DNA of 64,000 bases from Rhizobium leguminosarum bv. viciae USDA 2370 (GTDB taxonomy: Bacteria; Pseudomonadota; Alphaproteobacteria; Rhizobiales; Rhizobiaceae): NCBI RefSeq assembly GCF_002008365.1, contig NZ_MRDL01000003.1, positions 124,001 to 188,000 on the forward strand, given 5' to 3'. Position 1 is the stretch's first letter. Each line of letters begins with the position of its first letter. Shown here piece by piece: positions 25,094 to 32,906 of the stretch. Under the pieces are notes generated by a model, which searched no databases, was not told where the DNA came from, and worked only from the letters and a program-made list of their open reading frames with translations. The position numbers were made by a program, and so were the translations under genes.

Positions 25094-25094
25094 C

Positions 25095-26040
25095 GAGCCC
25101 ATCGAACCAAGCTCGCCTGGCTCGTTGTCGACCGGATCCTGCCCCGGCCCTCTCCGTAGGTGGATAGGCAGATTACGTTCGACAGGGAGGAAGAACGAGG
25201 TGGCGATAGGTAACCCCCCACCACGTCCATCGCTCCCCGCAGCGAGACAGCCTGCAGCACCCGGCCCGCGCAAACGCCATTGCCGGCCTTCATGGAACCT
25301 CTTCTGCTCTGCGGGTGCCGCAGATGCCGACTGCCTCTCCGTCCTTTAGGCAGCAATGCACAATGATTCCGGACGAGTCACAAGCTGGCCGAACGGGTGG
25401 CATGGCTTCTTGAATGAACATTCGGAGACCACCTTCGTCACGGCTCGCACTCATTCTCTCCCTGATCAACGTCCATTGCTCGCGCACGCTCAGCTGCCGG
25501 CAAAGTTGGACGAACCCAGCGTGAAGCGACTCGGTTGGGTGGCCAAAATGCCCGAACAGAGGAACCGCCCAGGATCATGGATGCTGTGCGCTCGGCCTCG
25601 CCCAATGCCCTCGATACGCGCCACCCCGCTCCTTCGAATTCGTTTACGCCCTCCAACACCCATGTTCTTCTTCGAGCCGAGTGGCTCCAAGGACGCGCAA
25701 AGATTTCGCCTCCGATCGGCAACACATTCAGAACGGAGGGTGCCCCGGATAGGCAGGTTAGTTCTCAATGAACAGGAGGAACGGGACTCCCCAGCCACAG
25801 CTATCTCGCCCGTCCTTCAGGGCAGTTGTACCGCCCTCGCCGTCTTGCGGAAGCCAGATGGACTATGGCTGCACCACGGCGGGCGCAAACCGATACCTGG
25901 CGAAACGACCGCTCTTTCTGGATACACCCGCCCCATTGCCGCTCATGCGACCCAGAGGGCGAAGCCACGCCCAGAAATCGAACTATTCCTGTAGCGGCGT
26001 CAAGGTAAACCTCGTCGCCGGTTCCGCATGCCCAAGCGCG
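25095..26040. other. Non-coding stretch between parS-like sites
   Basis: Nearly 950 bp between sites 3 and 4. Open frames on both strands (the longest runs 25356-25994 on plus) lack good ribosome sites, show no family pattern and overlap each other, so I take them as chance frames. The first ~60 bp partly continue the repeat unit. No further copy of the palindrome was seen. Confidence 0.5.
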
Positions 26041-26043
26041 GAA

Positions 26044-26060
26044 TAACAGCTGTTACCTTT
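26044..26060. promoter_or_regulatory. parS-like site 4, adjacent to the repC stop
   Basis: TAACAGCTGTTA is intact and the right half continues CCTTT as in sites 2 and 3; the left half has lost the GG. The site ends three bases from the repC stop codon. Confidence 0.55.
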
Positions 26061-26063
26061 CGC

Positions 26064-27329
26064 CTATCTATCCCGTGTATTCATCCCGCTTTCGGCAAGA
26101 CCGTAAAGGCTTTTTGAAAGGTGAAGACTCCCATCGACCGCCCGGTCGACCATTGCACGGAAATAGCCCCCCGGCTTTACAATCAGCTCCGGGTCACGCA
26201 AGGATTTTTCGAGCACAGTCGCCAAGATGGCGGACGCAGCATAACGGCCGACCCTCCCTACACCGTCTACCCATGCAGCCTCCGAAAGGCCGATCATGCG
26301 CCGCATCATTTCGGCCGCGCCGACAACATCGGACCAGCCGTCAAACTCCACACTGATACATTCCTGCGCCGCGCGGCACCCAACCTGCAGCAAGCCAACC
26401 GGCACCGCAGCTAGAACAGCACCCTGGATATCACCAACCGTCTTCTCTGCCTGCCGCAATCGGGTTTGCATGTCACCAACCGCCGCTTCAGGCTCATTTT
26501 CATAAGCCATTTCGACGGCGGAGCCGTCGTCAGTTTGTTTGATGCCTCGCTCGGGAGAGCGAGTCCGTTCATTACTTTCAGAAAGGTTTTTAGGGGTTGT
26601 ATTAATAATAGAGGTGACGTCAATGTCACCCGCGCATGACATATTATGCTCACCGAAGCGAGCTTCAGCATATTCAAGAACCTCGGAATGCAGTGATTCG
26701 AGCTTGCTTGCTTGCTCAGCGCGGCTCGCCATCGTCTCCATGATCGCCTGTGCAGCGCACCTCCAGCTATCCGCCTTCTCCGGGAATGCTTCGCAGGCAT
26801 CGATGATTGCCCTGGAAAACCGCGTAACCGCACGCCGCGCATCCAGGGTGGCCTTCAGTTCCCTTTGATAGTTGTCAACGCTCTCCTTGATCTCCGCAAG
26901 CCGCACGCGTGCGGGCGTGAAATCGAGCCCGAAGCCGCTGGCAACCATCCCGTCATTGTCGCGGTACACGAAGCGCCGGCCCGTTGGGCTGTCGCGGTAG
27001 GCAGCGATCCCAGCTTCAACGATCCTGCGGAGGCACCGCGTAACCGTGCGCTCGGAGCGCAGCGTGTATTCTGCGAGCTTGGCGTTCGAAATTGCAACGA
27101 TCGGCCTGCCGGCCCCTTTCCAGTCATCGCCGCGCGAGAGGCCAAGGAGAATGTCCAGGACATGATAGGTCGTGCCGTCGATCCCAAGGATCGGCGCTGC
27201 TTTCTTCAACAGGAGGGAGATCTCCGATTTCGAGGTGTCCGGTATGTCGTTGGCCATCGCCATTCGCGCGCTTGCGAGAATGGCCGGACTGACGCGTCTG
27301 AACGATGCGATTGCCGTTGCTTCTGTCAT
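26064..27329 (-). CDS. repC: Replication initiator RepC
   Basis: A 421-residue replication initiator of the alphaproteobacterial repABC family. The N-terminal part shows AAPILGIDGTTYHVLDILLG and a winged-helix segment AISNAKLAEYTLRSERTVTR followed by CLRRIVEAGIAAYRDSPTGR, as in RepC proteins. The C-terminal part has AAEMMRRMIGLSEAAWVDGV and KPGGYFRAMVDRA. RepC is the only protein strictly needed for replication and acts in cis on an origin inside its own gene. It is separated from repB by 239 bp holding a candidate antisense RNA, so its amount is probably set by attenuation. Length is normal. Confidence 0.95.
   Translation of the reverse strand: MTEATAIASFRRVSPAILASARMAMANDIPDTSKSEISLLLKKAAPILGIDGTTYHVLDILLGLSRGDDWKGAGRPIVAISNAKLAEYTLRSERTVTRCLRRIVEAGIAAYRDSPTGRRFVYRDNDGMVASGFGLDFTPARVRLAEIKESVDNYQRELKATLDARRAVTRFSRAIIDACEAFPEKADSWRCAAQAIMETMASRAEQASKLESLHSEVLEYAEARFGEHNMSCAGDIDVTSIINTTPKNLSESNERTRSPERGIKQTDDGSAVEMAYENEPEAAVGDMQTRLRQAEKTVGDIQGAVLAAVPVGLLQVGCRAAQECISVEFDGWSDVVGAAEMMRRMIGLSEAAWVDGVGRVGRYAASAILATVLEKSLRDPELIVKPGGYFRAMVDRAVDGSLHLSKSLYGLAESGMNTRDR
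26565..26630. other. Candidate origin of replication inside repC
   Basis: The middle of repC has a short A+T-rich stretch (26571-26612, including TTGTATTAATAATAGAGG) in an otherwise GC-rich gene, followed directly by the palindromic sequence GGTGACGTCAATGTCACC (26613-26630). In studied repABC plasmids the origin lies within repC at such an A+T-rich segment. The assignment here rests on position and composition only. Confidence 0.5.
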
Positions 27330-27341
27330 TAGCTAGCCTGC

Positions 27342-27362
27342 CCGCAGCGCCTTAGCGTGCGG
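27342..27362 (-). promoter_or_regulatory. Hairpin in the repC leader
   Basis: On the minus strand CCGCA and CGC pair with GCG and TGCGG around a TAAG loop, with one bulged base. The stem ends 12 bases before the repC start codon and touches the GGGCAGG ribosome site. In repABC plasmids a leader structure like this blocks repC expression when the antisense RNA binds; the role here is inferred. Confidence 0.45.
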
Positions 27363-27434
27363 CTCCATCGAGATTCTTGTTGATGAAAGCCAGCAGACGG
27401 GCACAGTTTTTCGTTCCCAGCTGTTACGCAGGGG

Positions 27435-27463
27435 TTGATTGTGCCAGCGGTCCGTCATAGAAT
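27435..27463 (+). promoter_or_regulatory. Promoter of the antisense RNA
   Basis: TTGATT (27435-27440) and TAGAAT (27458-27463) are separated by 17 bp on the plus strand, opposite to repABC. This is the best sigma-70-like pair in the repB-repC gap and points toward a terminator 56 bp downstream. Confidence 0.55.
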
Positions 27464-27469
27464 CAGTTT

Positions 27470-27555
27470 GTTAGAGCTGATGTCGACGGGACGTTTTCGT
27501 ACTGTCGGCTAGGATTTTAAGGGTTCGCCGATTGCCGTCGGTGAGCCCTTTCCTA
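27470..27555 (+). ncRNA. Candidate counter-transcribed RNA (ctRNA) controlling repC
   Basis: The repB-repC gap of repABC plasmids encodes a small antisense RNA that limits repC expression and acts as an incompatibility factor. Here a promoter-like pair (27435-27463) would start an RNA near 27470, and a strong hairpin at 27519-27550 followed by a T-rich tail would end it, giving about 85 bases. Orientation (from the repC side toward repB), size and terminator fit the known family. I did not confirm the sequence by comparison; exact ends are estimates. Confidence 0.6.
27519..27550 (+). terminator. Terminator of the antisense RNA
   Basis: AAGGGTTCGCCGA (27519-27531) pairs over 13 positions, with two G-U pairs, with TCGGTGAGCCCTT (27538-27550) around a six-base loop, followed by TCCTATTTCT. 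This is a good Rho-independent terminator for a plus-strand RNA, and the same bases could fold on the repABC message. Confidence 0.65.
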
Positions 27556-27568
27556 TTTCTGAACCAGC

Positions 27569-28597
27569 CTACCGCATCGGCGTCTCCACGTTTTGTTGCC
27601 GGTACTCGTCCACCAGTGCCGGAAGCTTTTCGATGAGCCAGGCTGACAGGCCTGGCATCTTGCTTTCCGGAATTGTAATGAGCGTTGAGGAACGCGAGGA
27701 TTTCGCAGTAATCACCGCGCCGCCACCGACCTCGATCTCTTCGCCGCGATCTCCGCTGGCTGCCTTGTGTTCCAGGGCGTTCATCAGCGCGGCGAAGCGC
27801 TGATCGCTTGGGGACGCAACCCATGTCCTCGTCGACGTCACCTGGTCAATGATAAGCTGGGCTGCGGCCGGAGCCCTACCGTCCTTGAAATGGGCGGCGA
27901 GCTTTTCCCACTTCGGCCGGCCAATTGAAGGCGCCGAACCGATCCTGGCGATCAGTTCGGCCGGGAACTGTTCTGCGATCCCAATCAGCATCGAAATATA
28001 GGTCAGCTTGCCGTCTGCCCTACCGAGGGCGGCAGCAATCGTCTCCCGGCGGAAGCCGCGCGACTTGAGGGTTGCAGCAAACAGCGCCTGCTCGATGAAC
28101 GAGAGATTGGCGCGCTCGGTATTCTCGATCCCCTGAGCGACCACCAACTCGTCGTCGGTGAGCTCACGGATGATCGCTTTTACCGGCCGTTCAAGAATCT
28201 GACAGGCCCGCAAACGCCTATGGCCATAAGCGACCTGAAAGTAGCCTTGCTTGTCAGGGGAGGGGCGAACGAGGATGGGAAGTCTCTGGCCGCTTTCGCG
28301 GATGCCCTCAACGAAACCCTGAAATAACGGATCTCCCTCGATGTCGAGGCGATCCCTGACAAAGGAGGGAACGACATGGGCGGAGTCAATTTCGACAATT
28401 GCTTCAGAACCGCTCAGTTGTTCACGAAGGCGGTCGTTCTCCTCTTCCACGGCGACAAAGGCCCGGTCCATGGACTTGACGGCTCCAGATCCAACTTTGA
28501 CCGCGGGACCTGCCGAGATCTGTTTGGCAAGCTCAGCGGAATCGACATTCCCAAAAAGGGATTTCATCCGATTGGAGCGTTCTTTGGCATTGGTCAT
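27569..28597 (-). CDS. repB: Partition protein RepB (ParB family)
   Basis: A 342-residue centromere-binding protein. After a variable N-terminus starting MTNAKERSNRMKSLFGNVDS come the ParB core motifs: LPILVRPSPDKQGYFQVAYG, HRRLRACQILERPVKAIIRE and TERANLSFIEQALFAATLKS. A helix-turn-helix follows (FRRETIAAALGRADGKLTYI). The start at 28597 overlaps the repA stop as ATGA, giving translational coupling. RepB should bind the parS-like palindromes downstream of repC and, with RepA, segregate the replicon and repress the operon. Confidence 0.95.
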   Translation of the reverse strand: MTNAKERSNRMKSLFGNVDSAELAKQISAGPAVKVGSGAVKSMDRAFVAVEEENDRLREQLSGSEAIVEIDSAHVVPSFVRDRLDIEGDPLFQGFVEGIRESGQRLPILVRPSPDKQGYFQVAYGHRRLRACQILERPVKAIIRELTDDELVVAQGIENTERANLSFIEQALFAATLKSRGFRRETIAAALGRADGKLTYISMLIGIAEQFPAELIARIGSAPSIGRPKWEKLAAHFKDGRAPAAAQLIIDQVTSTRTWVASPSDQRFAALMNALEHKAASGDRGEEIEVGGGAVITAKSSRSSTLITIPESKMPGLSAWLIEKLPALVDEYRQQNVETPMR

Positions 28598-29811
28598 GAC
28601 CGTCCCCATACCGATTTGATGTGGTTGAAGATCTCGAGATTGACAGCATCGACGGAATCCAAGGCGCGTGTGAGGGTGTCACGACCGACAGAACCGCGTG
28701 CCATTTCGTAAAGGCTCTTCTTCTCCAAGCCGGCGCTGGCGATTGCCGTCGTGTCCACCACAGCTGGCGCCAGCACGTCCTCGCCAAACAGTGAGCGCAG
28801 GAGTGCGACGACATTCACCTGAGGAACATCGTTCGGATTATGCCTAGTGATGACATATCGAATGAAATCGTGTTCAAGAATACCGCCACGTTCCTCTATC
28901 ACGTGCATGACATCGCTCAACATTGCCAGGAACTGGTTCATGCTGGCGACGTCGATCATCGCCGGATGAACGGTGATCAGCAGCGAGGTGGCGGCACAGA
29001 GAGCGCCCAGCGTAAGATAACCCAGCTGCGGCGGCGCATCGATCACCACGACATCATAGTCGTCCGCGACGCTGTTTATGACGGCGCCGAGCCGCCGGAA
29101 AAAGATCCCGTCGCCGCGGCCGCCGCCGCTTGCAATCGCCTGGGGCGTCTCATGCTCGTATTCCATGAGTTCCAGGTTGCCCGGTATCAGATCGATGCCG
29201 TCAAAATAGGTATTGCGGATGATGTCGCGCATCGGCCGTCGGTTGTCTTCGTCATAGCGAATGGCCGCATAAATGGTCTCGTTCTCGCTGACATCGAACT
29301 CGGGCTGATAGCCGAACATGGCCGACAAGGATGCCTGCGGGTCGAGATCGATTGCCAGCACTCGCAAACCGGCCAGCGCGAGATAATGGGTAAGATGGAC
29401 GGTCGTCGTCGTTTTGGCGGATCCGCCCTTGAAGTTTGCAACCGCGATGACCTGCAGCTTCTCGCCGGGGCGCCGGCGCGGCAAGAAATCCAACGCTTCC
29501 ACAGGACGTTTGGCTGCCAGGTATCGTCGGAGTTCATTGACCTGGGCCAGCGTGTAGCTCCTGCGGCCATTCTCCAGCCGCTCCGGCATTGCACCTTCGC
29601 CGTCCAACGACATTTGGCGGAGGGTTGATTCTGCGATCCCGAGCATGCTGGCAACGTCGCGTGATGTGAACGTGCGCAACGATTTCATCGCTTCGGGCGG
29701 ATACATATGTGTCCGAAGCGACTGCAATTGCGCTGACAACATCTGCGCTTGGCGTGTAATCTTCGCAGCGGAGGATTCGCTCGTTTGCTTGCGTGTCGTC
29801 ATCTGATCCAT
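28594..29811 (-). CDS. repA: Partition ATPase RepA (ParA family)
   Basis: A 405-residue Walker-type ATPase. The N-terminal 120 residues contain a MerR-like DNA-binding segment (FTSRDVASMLGIAESTLRQM). The deviant Walker A is VANFKGGSAKTTTTVHLTHY; LRVLAIDLDPQASLSAMFGY follows, and DYDVVVIDAPPQLGYLTLGA is the Walker B region. With RepB it moves plasmid copies to daughter cells and, by its N-terminal domain, represses the repABC promoter upstream of 29811. The start at 29811 is preceded by GAGGTG and gives the usual RepA length. First gene of repABC. Confidence 0.95.
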   Translation of the reverse strand: MDQMTTRKQTSESSAAKITRQAQMLSAQLQSLRTHMYPPEAMKSLRTFTSRDVASMLGIAESTLRQMSLDGEGAMPERLENGRRSYTLAQVNELRRYLAAKRPVEALDFLPRRRPGEKLQVIAVANFKGGSAKTTTTVHLTHYLALAGLRVLAIDLDPQASLSAMFGYQPEFDVSENETIYAAIRYDEDNRRPMRDIIRNTYFDGIDLIPGNLELMEYEHETPQAIASGGGRGDGIFFRRLGAVINSVADDYDVVVIDAPPQLGYLTLGALCAATSLLITVHPAMIDVASMNQFLAMLSDVMHVIEERGGILEHDFIRYVITRHNPNDVPQVNVVALLRSLFGEDVLAPAVVDTTAIASAGLEKKSLYEMARGSVGRDTLTRALDSVDAVNLEIFNHIKSVWGRS

Positions 29812-30632
29812 TTTCACCTCGCGACGGTTTTTCACCGATGATCGCGCATTTTCCGTCGCAAAGGTTGCAGGTATCGCGTGAGTCGTCAAACCTTCTTTGG
29901 TTAACGAAAATTTAATAAACAACTTGCTGCCGACACCGTCATCCGGCGCTCCACCATATTTTTCAACGACTTGAAGGCGTGGAGCGTCACTGAGCGGTTG
30001 TTTTCATGCCCGCACTTTTGCGGGTGGCGGTACTATGTGCACGGGCCGCCTTGGTATGGACAAGGCACCACATCCAGCGGCAGCGACGAGCGACTCGCAG
30101 ATTTGCGACTGGAATCAAACCGCTTCTTTGCGCAAATCACGATCCGCGCACCAGCACAATTGCGGAGCGGGATCATGAAGCTGATAGCAATCCAGGCGCC
30201 GACGTCGAGCAAGGACGCAGCGCTTCTCGCGTCGGCGCGGACCGGCTCGCCTGAAACGTCTCCAGATCCAATGGTCGGGAGCGCGATCAATTCGACGAAA
30301 TCGAACCGACCTATATTCTTGCCTTATCGGATAGGGGATATTGACGTGGTGATCGGTTGCGCACGGCTGCTGCCCGCCAATGGCCTGACCATGCTTTCGC
30401 CAGGGCGGCTCGACGCACATCCGTCATGATCGAAAGCTCGCGCTTCTACGTCGATACTGTTTGTCCTCGTGAAGCCGGGGAGGGGGCCTTGCGCCACGTC
30501 ACGTTCGGTATGTTTGCAGATATCCTACGGCCACTCGCCCAAGTACCATCCTTCACGGAAATGAATCAGTCGCATGTGATTGATTCAAATGTGTCGTTGG
30601 ACGTCGCCGTCCCGTTTGACGATGATGCCAAC
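29812..30632. other. repA upstream region and gene-poor stretch
   Basis: About 820 bp. The first ~110 bp should hold the repABC promoter and the RepA/RepB repression site; an A+T-rich segment lies at 29905-29932 (TTAACGAAAATTTAATAAAC), but I could not choose a certain -35/-10 pair. A small hairpin CCCGCA/TGCGGG lies at 30009-30024. Open frames from 29971 on plus show no recognisable family and I did not accept them. The frame of the WGR gene extends upstream through this region but looks unrelated to the domain. Confidence 0.45.
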
Positions 30633-30899
30633 ATGACTGTGCAGCCCTACCACCTCTATATCGAACGAGCGGATCCGGCGAAGAACATGGCGCGCTACTA
30701 CGCCATAGAGATTGGGCAGACGCTGTTTGGAGAGCCCTGCCTGACGCGGCGATGGGGACGGATCGGCAGGCGTGGGCAGGAAAAGCACCATGTCTTCGAA
30801 CGGGAGGAGGAGGCAGTTCGACTGTTCCTCGACCTGGTGAAACAAAAACGTGCTCGCGGCTACCGACCGAAATCAACTGTCCGGTATTTGTGGGGCTGA
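30633..30899 (+). CDS. Small WGR-domain protein
   Basis: An 88-residue protein that is essentially one WGR domain: YHLYIERADPAKNMARYYAI then LTRRWGRIGRRGQEKHHVFE and a helix AVRLFLDLVKQKRARGYRP. The central W-G-R is intact. WGR domains bind nucleic-acid ends in other proteins; stand-alone small WGR proteins are common on rhizobial plasmids with unknown function. The start at 30633 matches the typical length, although an ATG at 30561 is also in frame and neither has a strong ribosome site. Confidence 0.7.
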   Translation: MTVQPYHLYIERADPAKNMARYYAIEIGQTLFGEPCLTRRWGRIGRRGQEKHHVFEREEEAVRLFLDLVKQKRARGYRPKSTVRYLWG

Positions 30900-31013
30900 C
30901 CTCGTTCATCTTCTTTCCTTCATAGCCGAAGCGAGGGTGCCCCGCAGCCTCCCGAATGGATGTCTGTGTCAGCAGTTCGGCCCCGCCTGAGCGGCGGGGG
31001 CCTTAGCGGGCTC

Positions 31014-31160
31014 TTAGTCGCGGTTGGGGCGGGACCAGATCAGCTGGTAGCCGTCCTCGCCTTCGATCTCGGAGAGCGTTGCGTAGATCGGAGCTGGGAA
31101 GCTTGGATCGTCCAGCTTGACCGAGAGATAGTCGCGGTCGCTCTCGCTGAAGCGCCCTTC
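31014..31160 (-). pseudogene. DUF736 gene, C-terminal fragment
   Basis: The minus strand encodes [20 protein letters not shown] followed by [20 protein letters not shown] and a stop, the highly conserved C-terminal half of DUF736, a ~100-residue family typical of rhizobial plasmids and integrative elements. The N-terminal half is missing and replaced by unrelated codons, so this is a truncated remnant. Confidence 0.75.
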
Positions 31161-31267
31161 ACGGCCTCGATGGCTGTCACAAGGATCGGTGACGGTCGGA
31201 CGGCACCTGAAGAGGCCGCAAAGCAGCAAGGGTGGCAAGTCGCAGATTTGTTAGTCGAAGAGAACCC

Positions 31268-31708
31268 TCAGACCACGCCCTTCTTAAGGATGAAGTTCCC
31301 ATAGGCGCGCGATTCCGCCGTCTGGATGACTGCAAACGATCGCATCGCGATGGGATAGTACGCAGACCTCTCGACCGGTTGGCTCGCTATCGAACGGCCC
31401 TCTGCTTCACTGCAAACGGCGAGGACGTCTTTGTGTACTTCCAGCAACTCGCCTGGCGCGTCGACGGCCTCCATGTGCATCAGAGGCGTCTCACTAAACG
31501 TGTCCAAGGGCATCATCTGAAGGATCCCGCGGACTGCAGTCGGTGCATCGACACCCTCTAAGATGAGAAGCTTTCCGCTCGTGGTTTGGGTCGCTACACG
31601 AAAACCGGAGAAGTTTCGATCCACGATTGCCAGTTCGTCGCCGTGACCCATGGAGGCCATGACCCACAACAGGTCGGCCGTAATGAACGGCGGCACACCC
31701 TTCAGCAT
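31268..31708 (-). CDS. RbsD/FucU-family sugar mutarotase
   Basis: A 146-residue protein of the RbsD/FucU family: MLKGVPPFITADLLWVMASM, then GHGDELAIVDRNFSGF with the conserved His and Asp, VDAPTAVRGILQMMPLDTF and, near the end, VIQTAESRAYGNFILKKGVV. These enzymes speed interconversion of sugar ring forms (pyranose/furanose or alpha/beta), helping the cell use an imported monosaccharide. The start at 31708 has GGGAGG upstream. It is divergent from the LacI-RbsACB genes, so it surely serves the same sugar; the FucU subgroup fits slightly better than true RbsD by its sequence. Confidence 0.88.
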   Translation of the reverse strand: MLKGVPPFITADLLWVMASMGHGDELAIVDRNFSGFRVATQTTSGKLLILEGVDAPTAVRGILQMMPLDTFSETPLMHMEAVDAPGELLEVHKDVLAVCSEAEGRSIASQPVERSAYYPIAMRSFAVIQTAESRAYGNFILKKGVV

Positions 31709-31773
31709 GGCGTCTCCCTCCCAAGAGATTAGCAGCGACAAGAACGATGAACGATTAGCAGAAAAAAACGATT

Positions 31774-31788
31774 GCGCAAACGTTTCGA
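31774..31788. promoter_or_regulatory. LacI-type operator between mutarotase and regulator
   Basis: GCGCAAACGTTTCGA contains the symmetric core AAACGTTT with central CG, typical of LacI-family operators. It lies in the 199-bp divergent gap. Direct repeats GATTAGCAG at 31727-31735 and 31753-31761 are nearby. Confidence 0.55.
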
Positions 31789-31907
31789 TGGCGCTAGCGT
31801 TATTACATAGCGGATCCTGGGAGAGCCTCTGGAGGTTGGAATTTCGCTTGGGAGGATCTTTTGAAAAACTTGTTCGTTGCGCTGCTAGCGAGAGCTGGAG
31901 TGCGCTC

Positions 31908-32906
31908 ATGACGACTATTTCCGAGGTGGCAAAGGCGGCCGGGGTCTCAGTCTCCACGGTTTCGCACGTTCTCAATAAGACGCGCTACGTCTCGCCCGAG
32001 AAGGTCAAGCTCGTCCTCGAGTCCGTGGAGGCGATCGGATATATCCCCAATACAGTCGCTCGCTCGCTCAAATTGTCATCGACAGGTACCGTCGGCCTCG
32101 CGATTTCCGCAATTTCGAACCCTTATTTCAGTGACATCATCTGTGCGATTGAAACCGAGTGTTCCAAACGGGGCTTGATCGTGTTCCTCTGTGACACGCA
32201 AGATGACCCGGTCCGGGAGCTGGAACTGGTCCAGCATCTGCATCAACGCCGAGTCGACGGGATTATACTTGCGCCTTCGGGCGATCCTAAAAAAGCGCTG
32301 GACTATCTCATCCGGTCCGACCTTCCCTGTGTGCTTGTTGACAGGCTGTCGGACAACCGTTTCGACCAGGTCGGGACGGATAACGTCGCCGCAATACAAA
32401 CGCTCGTCGATCATCTCGTGACGCTGCATCATCGACGGGTTGGGATCATTCTCGGTCAACCCGGCTTTGCGACGACTGTGGAGCGCGCAAAGGCCTTCCG
32501 CGCAGCGATGATCGAGAAGGGAATAGAGGTAGAGGACAATTTAATCAGCGACGGCAATCGCAGCACCGCCGACGCCACGGCTTCGACGCACCGTTTGCTG
32601 GAGCTGAAGGAGCCGCCGACAGCGATTCTTGCTTCGAACAATCTGGCGATGATCGGGGCTATGAGGGCTATCCGGGAGCGGAAGCTGCGTGTTCCCGCGG
32701 ACATTTCTGTGCTTGGAATCGATGATTTCGAATGGGCAGATTATTTCGAACCGCGCCTGACGCTGATGGCCCAGCCTTGCGATGAGATTGGCAGGAAGGC
32801 GGCGGACTTGCTGATCGAGCGGATAGGCAACAAGCTCCGCCCCCGCGAGACCATTCGACTGTCGCCAGTTTTGCGGGTGCGTGAATCGTGTGGAGAGGCA
32901 GCATGA
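31908..32906 (+). CDS. LacI-family regulator of the ribose-type operon
   Basis: A 332-residue repressor with a canonical N-terminus MTTISEVAKAAGVSVSTVSH and hinge YIPNTVARSLK, then a periplasmic-binding-like core with LAISAISNPYFSDIICAIE, ILASNNLAMIGAMRAIRERK and VLGIDDFEWADYFEPRLTLM. The start at 31908 begins right at the DNA-binding domain. Its stop overlaps the start of the ATPase gene (ATGA), so it is the first gene of the transporter operon and probably controls both the operon and the divergent mutarotase through the AAACGTTT operator. Confidence 0.92.
   Translation: MTTISEVAKAAGVSVSTVSHVLNKTRYVSPEKVKLVLESVEAIGYIPNTVARSLKLSSTGTVGLAISAISNPYFSDIICAIETECSKRGLIVFLCDTQDDPVRELELVQHLHQRRVDGIILAPSGDPKKALDYLIRSDLPCVLVDRLSDNRFDQVGTDNVAAIQTLVDHLVTLHHRRVGIILGQPGFATTVERAKAFRAAMIEKGIEVEDNLISDGNRSTADATASTHRLLELKEPPTAILASNNLAMIGAMRAIRERKLRVPADISVLGIDDFEWADYFEPRLTLMAQPCDEIGRKAADLLIERIGNKLRPRETIRLSPVLRVRESCGEAA

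Larger units (their letters stand above)
24200..25094. repeat. Three degenerate tandem repeats (~366 bp) each with a parS-like palindrome
   Basis: Three blocks share the same order of elements: a GTCACC/GTGACATC stretch, GACC(C/G)TTCCAC or a variant, a CTCGGCA(C/T)TTA stretch, CGTCC.GAAGTT, TCTCGC or TGTCGC, then a palindrome with core AACAGCTGTT. Palindrome centres are at about 24350, 24718 and 25082, that is 368 and 364 bp apart. Blocks two and three also share an extra ~70 bp (TGATTGAGC or TAATTGAGC, then GGAGGAGA), absent just before the first palindrome. Together with the site at the repC end, this looks like a multi-site centromere for RepA/RepB partition. Confidence 0.7.

Noticed and set aside
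24200..25094. Direct repeats considered as a CRISPR array
   Set aside because: Units are ~366 bp and degenerate, with palindromic cores; no short identical repeats with unique spacers and no cas genes.
25356..25994. 212-codon frame in the centromere region
   Set aside because: No ribosome site, no family pattern, overlapped by equally open frames on the other strand; region is repeat-rich and likely non-coding.
29971..30429. 152-codon frame upstream of the WGR gene
   Set aside because: Protein sequence looks random and no start signal is visible.
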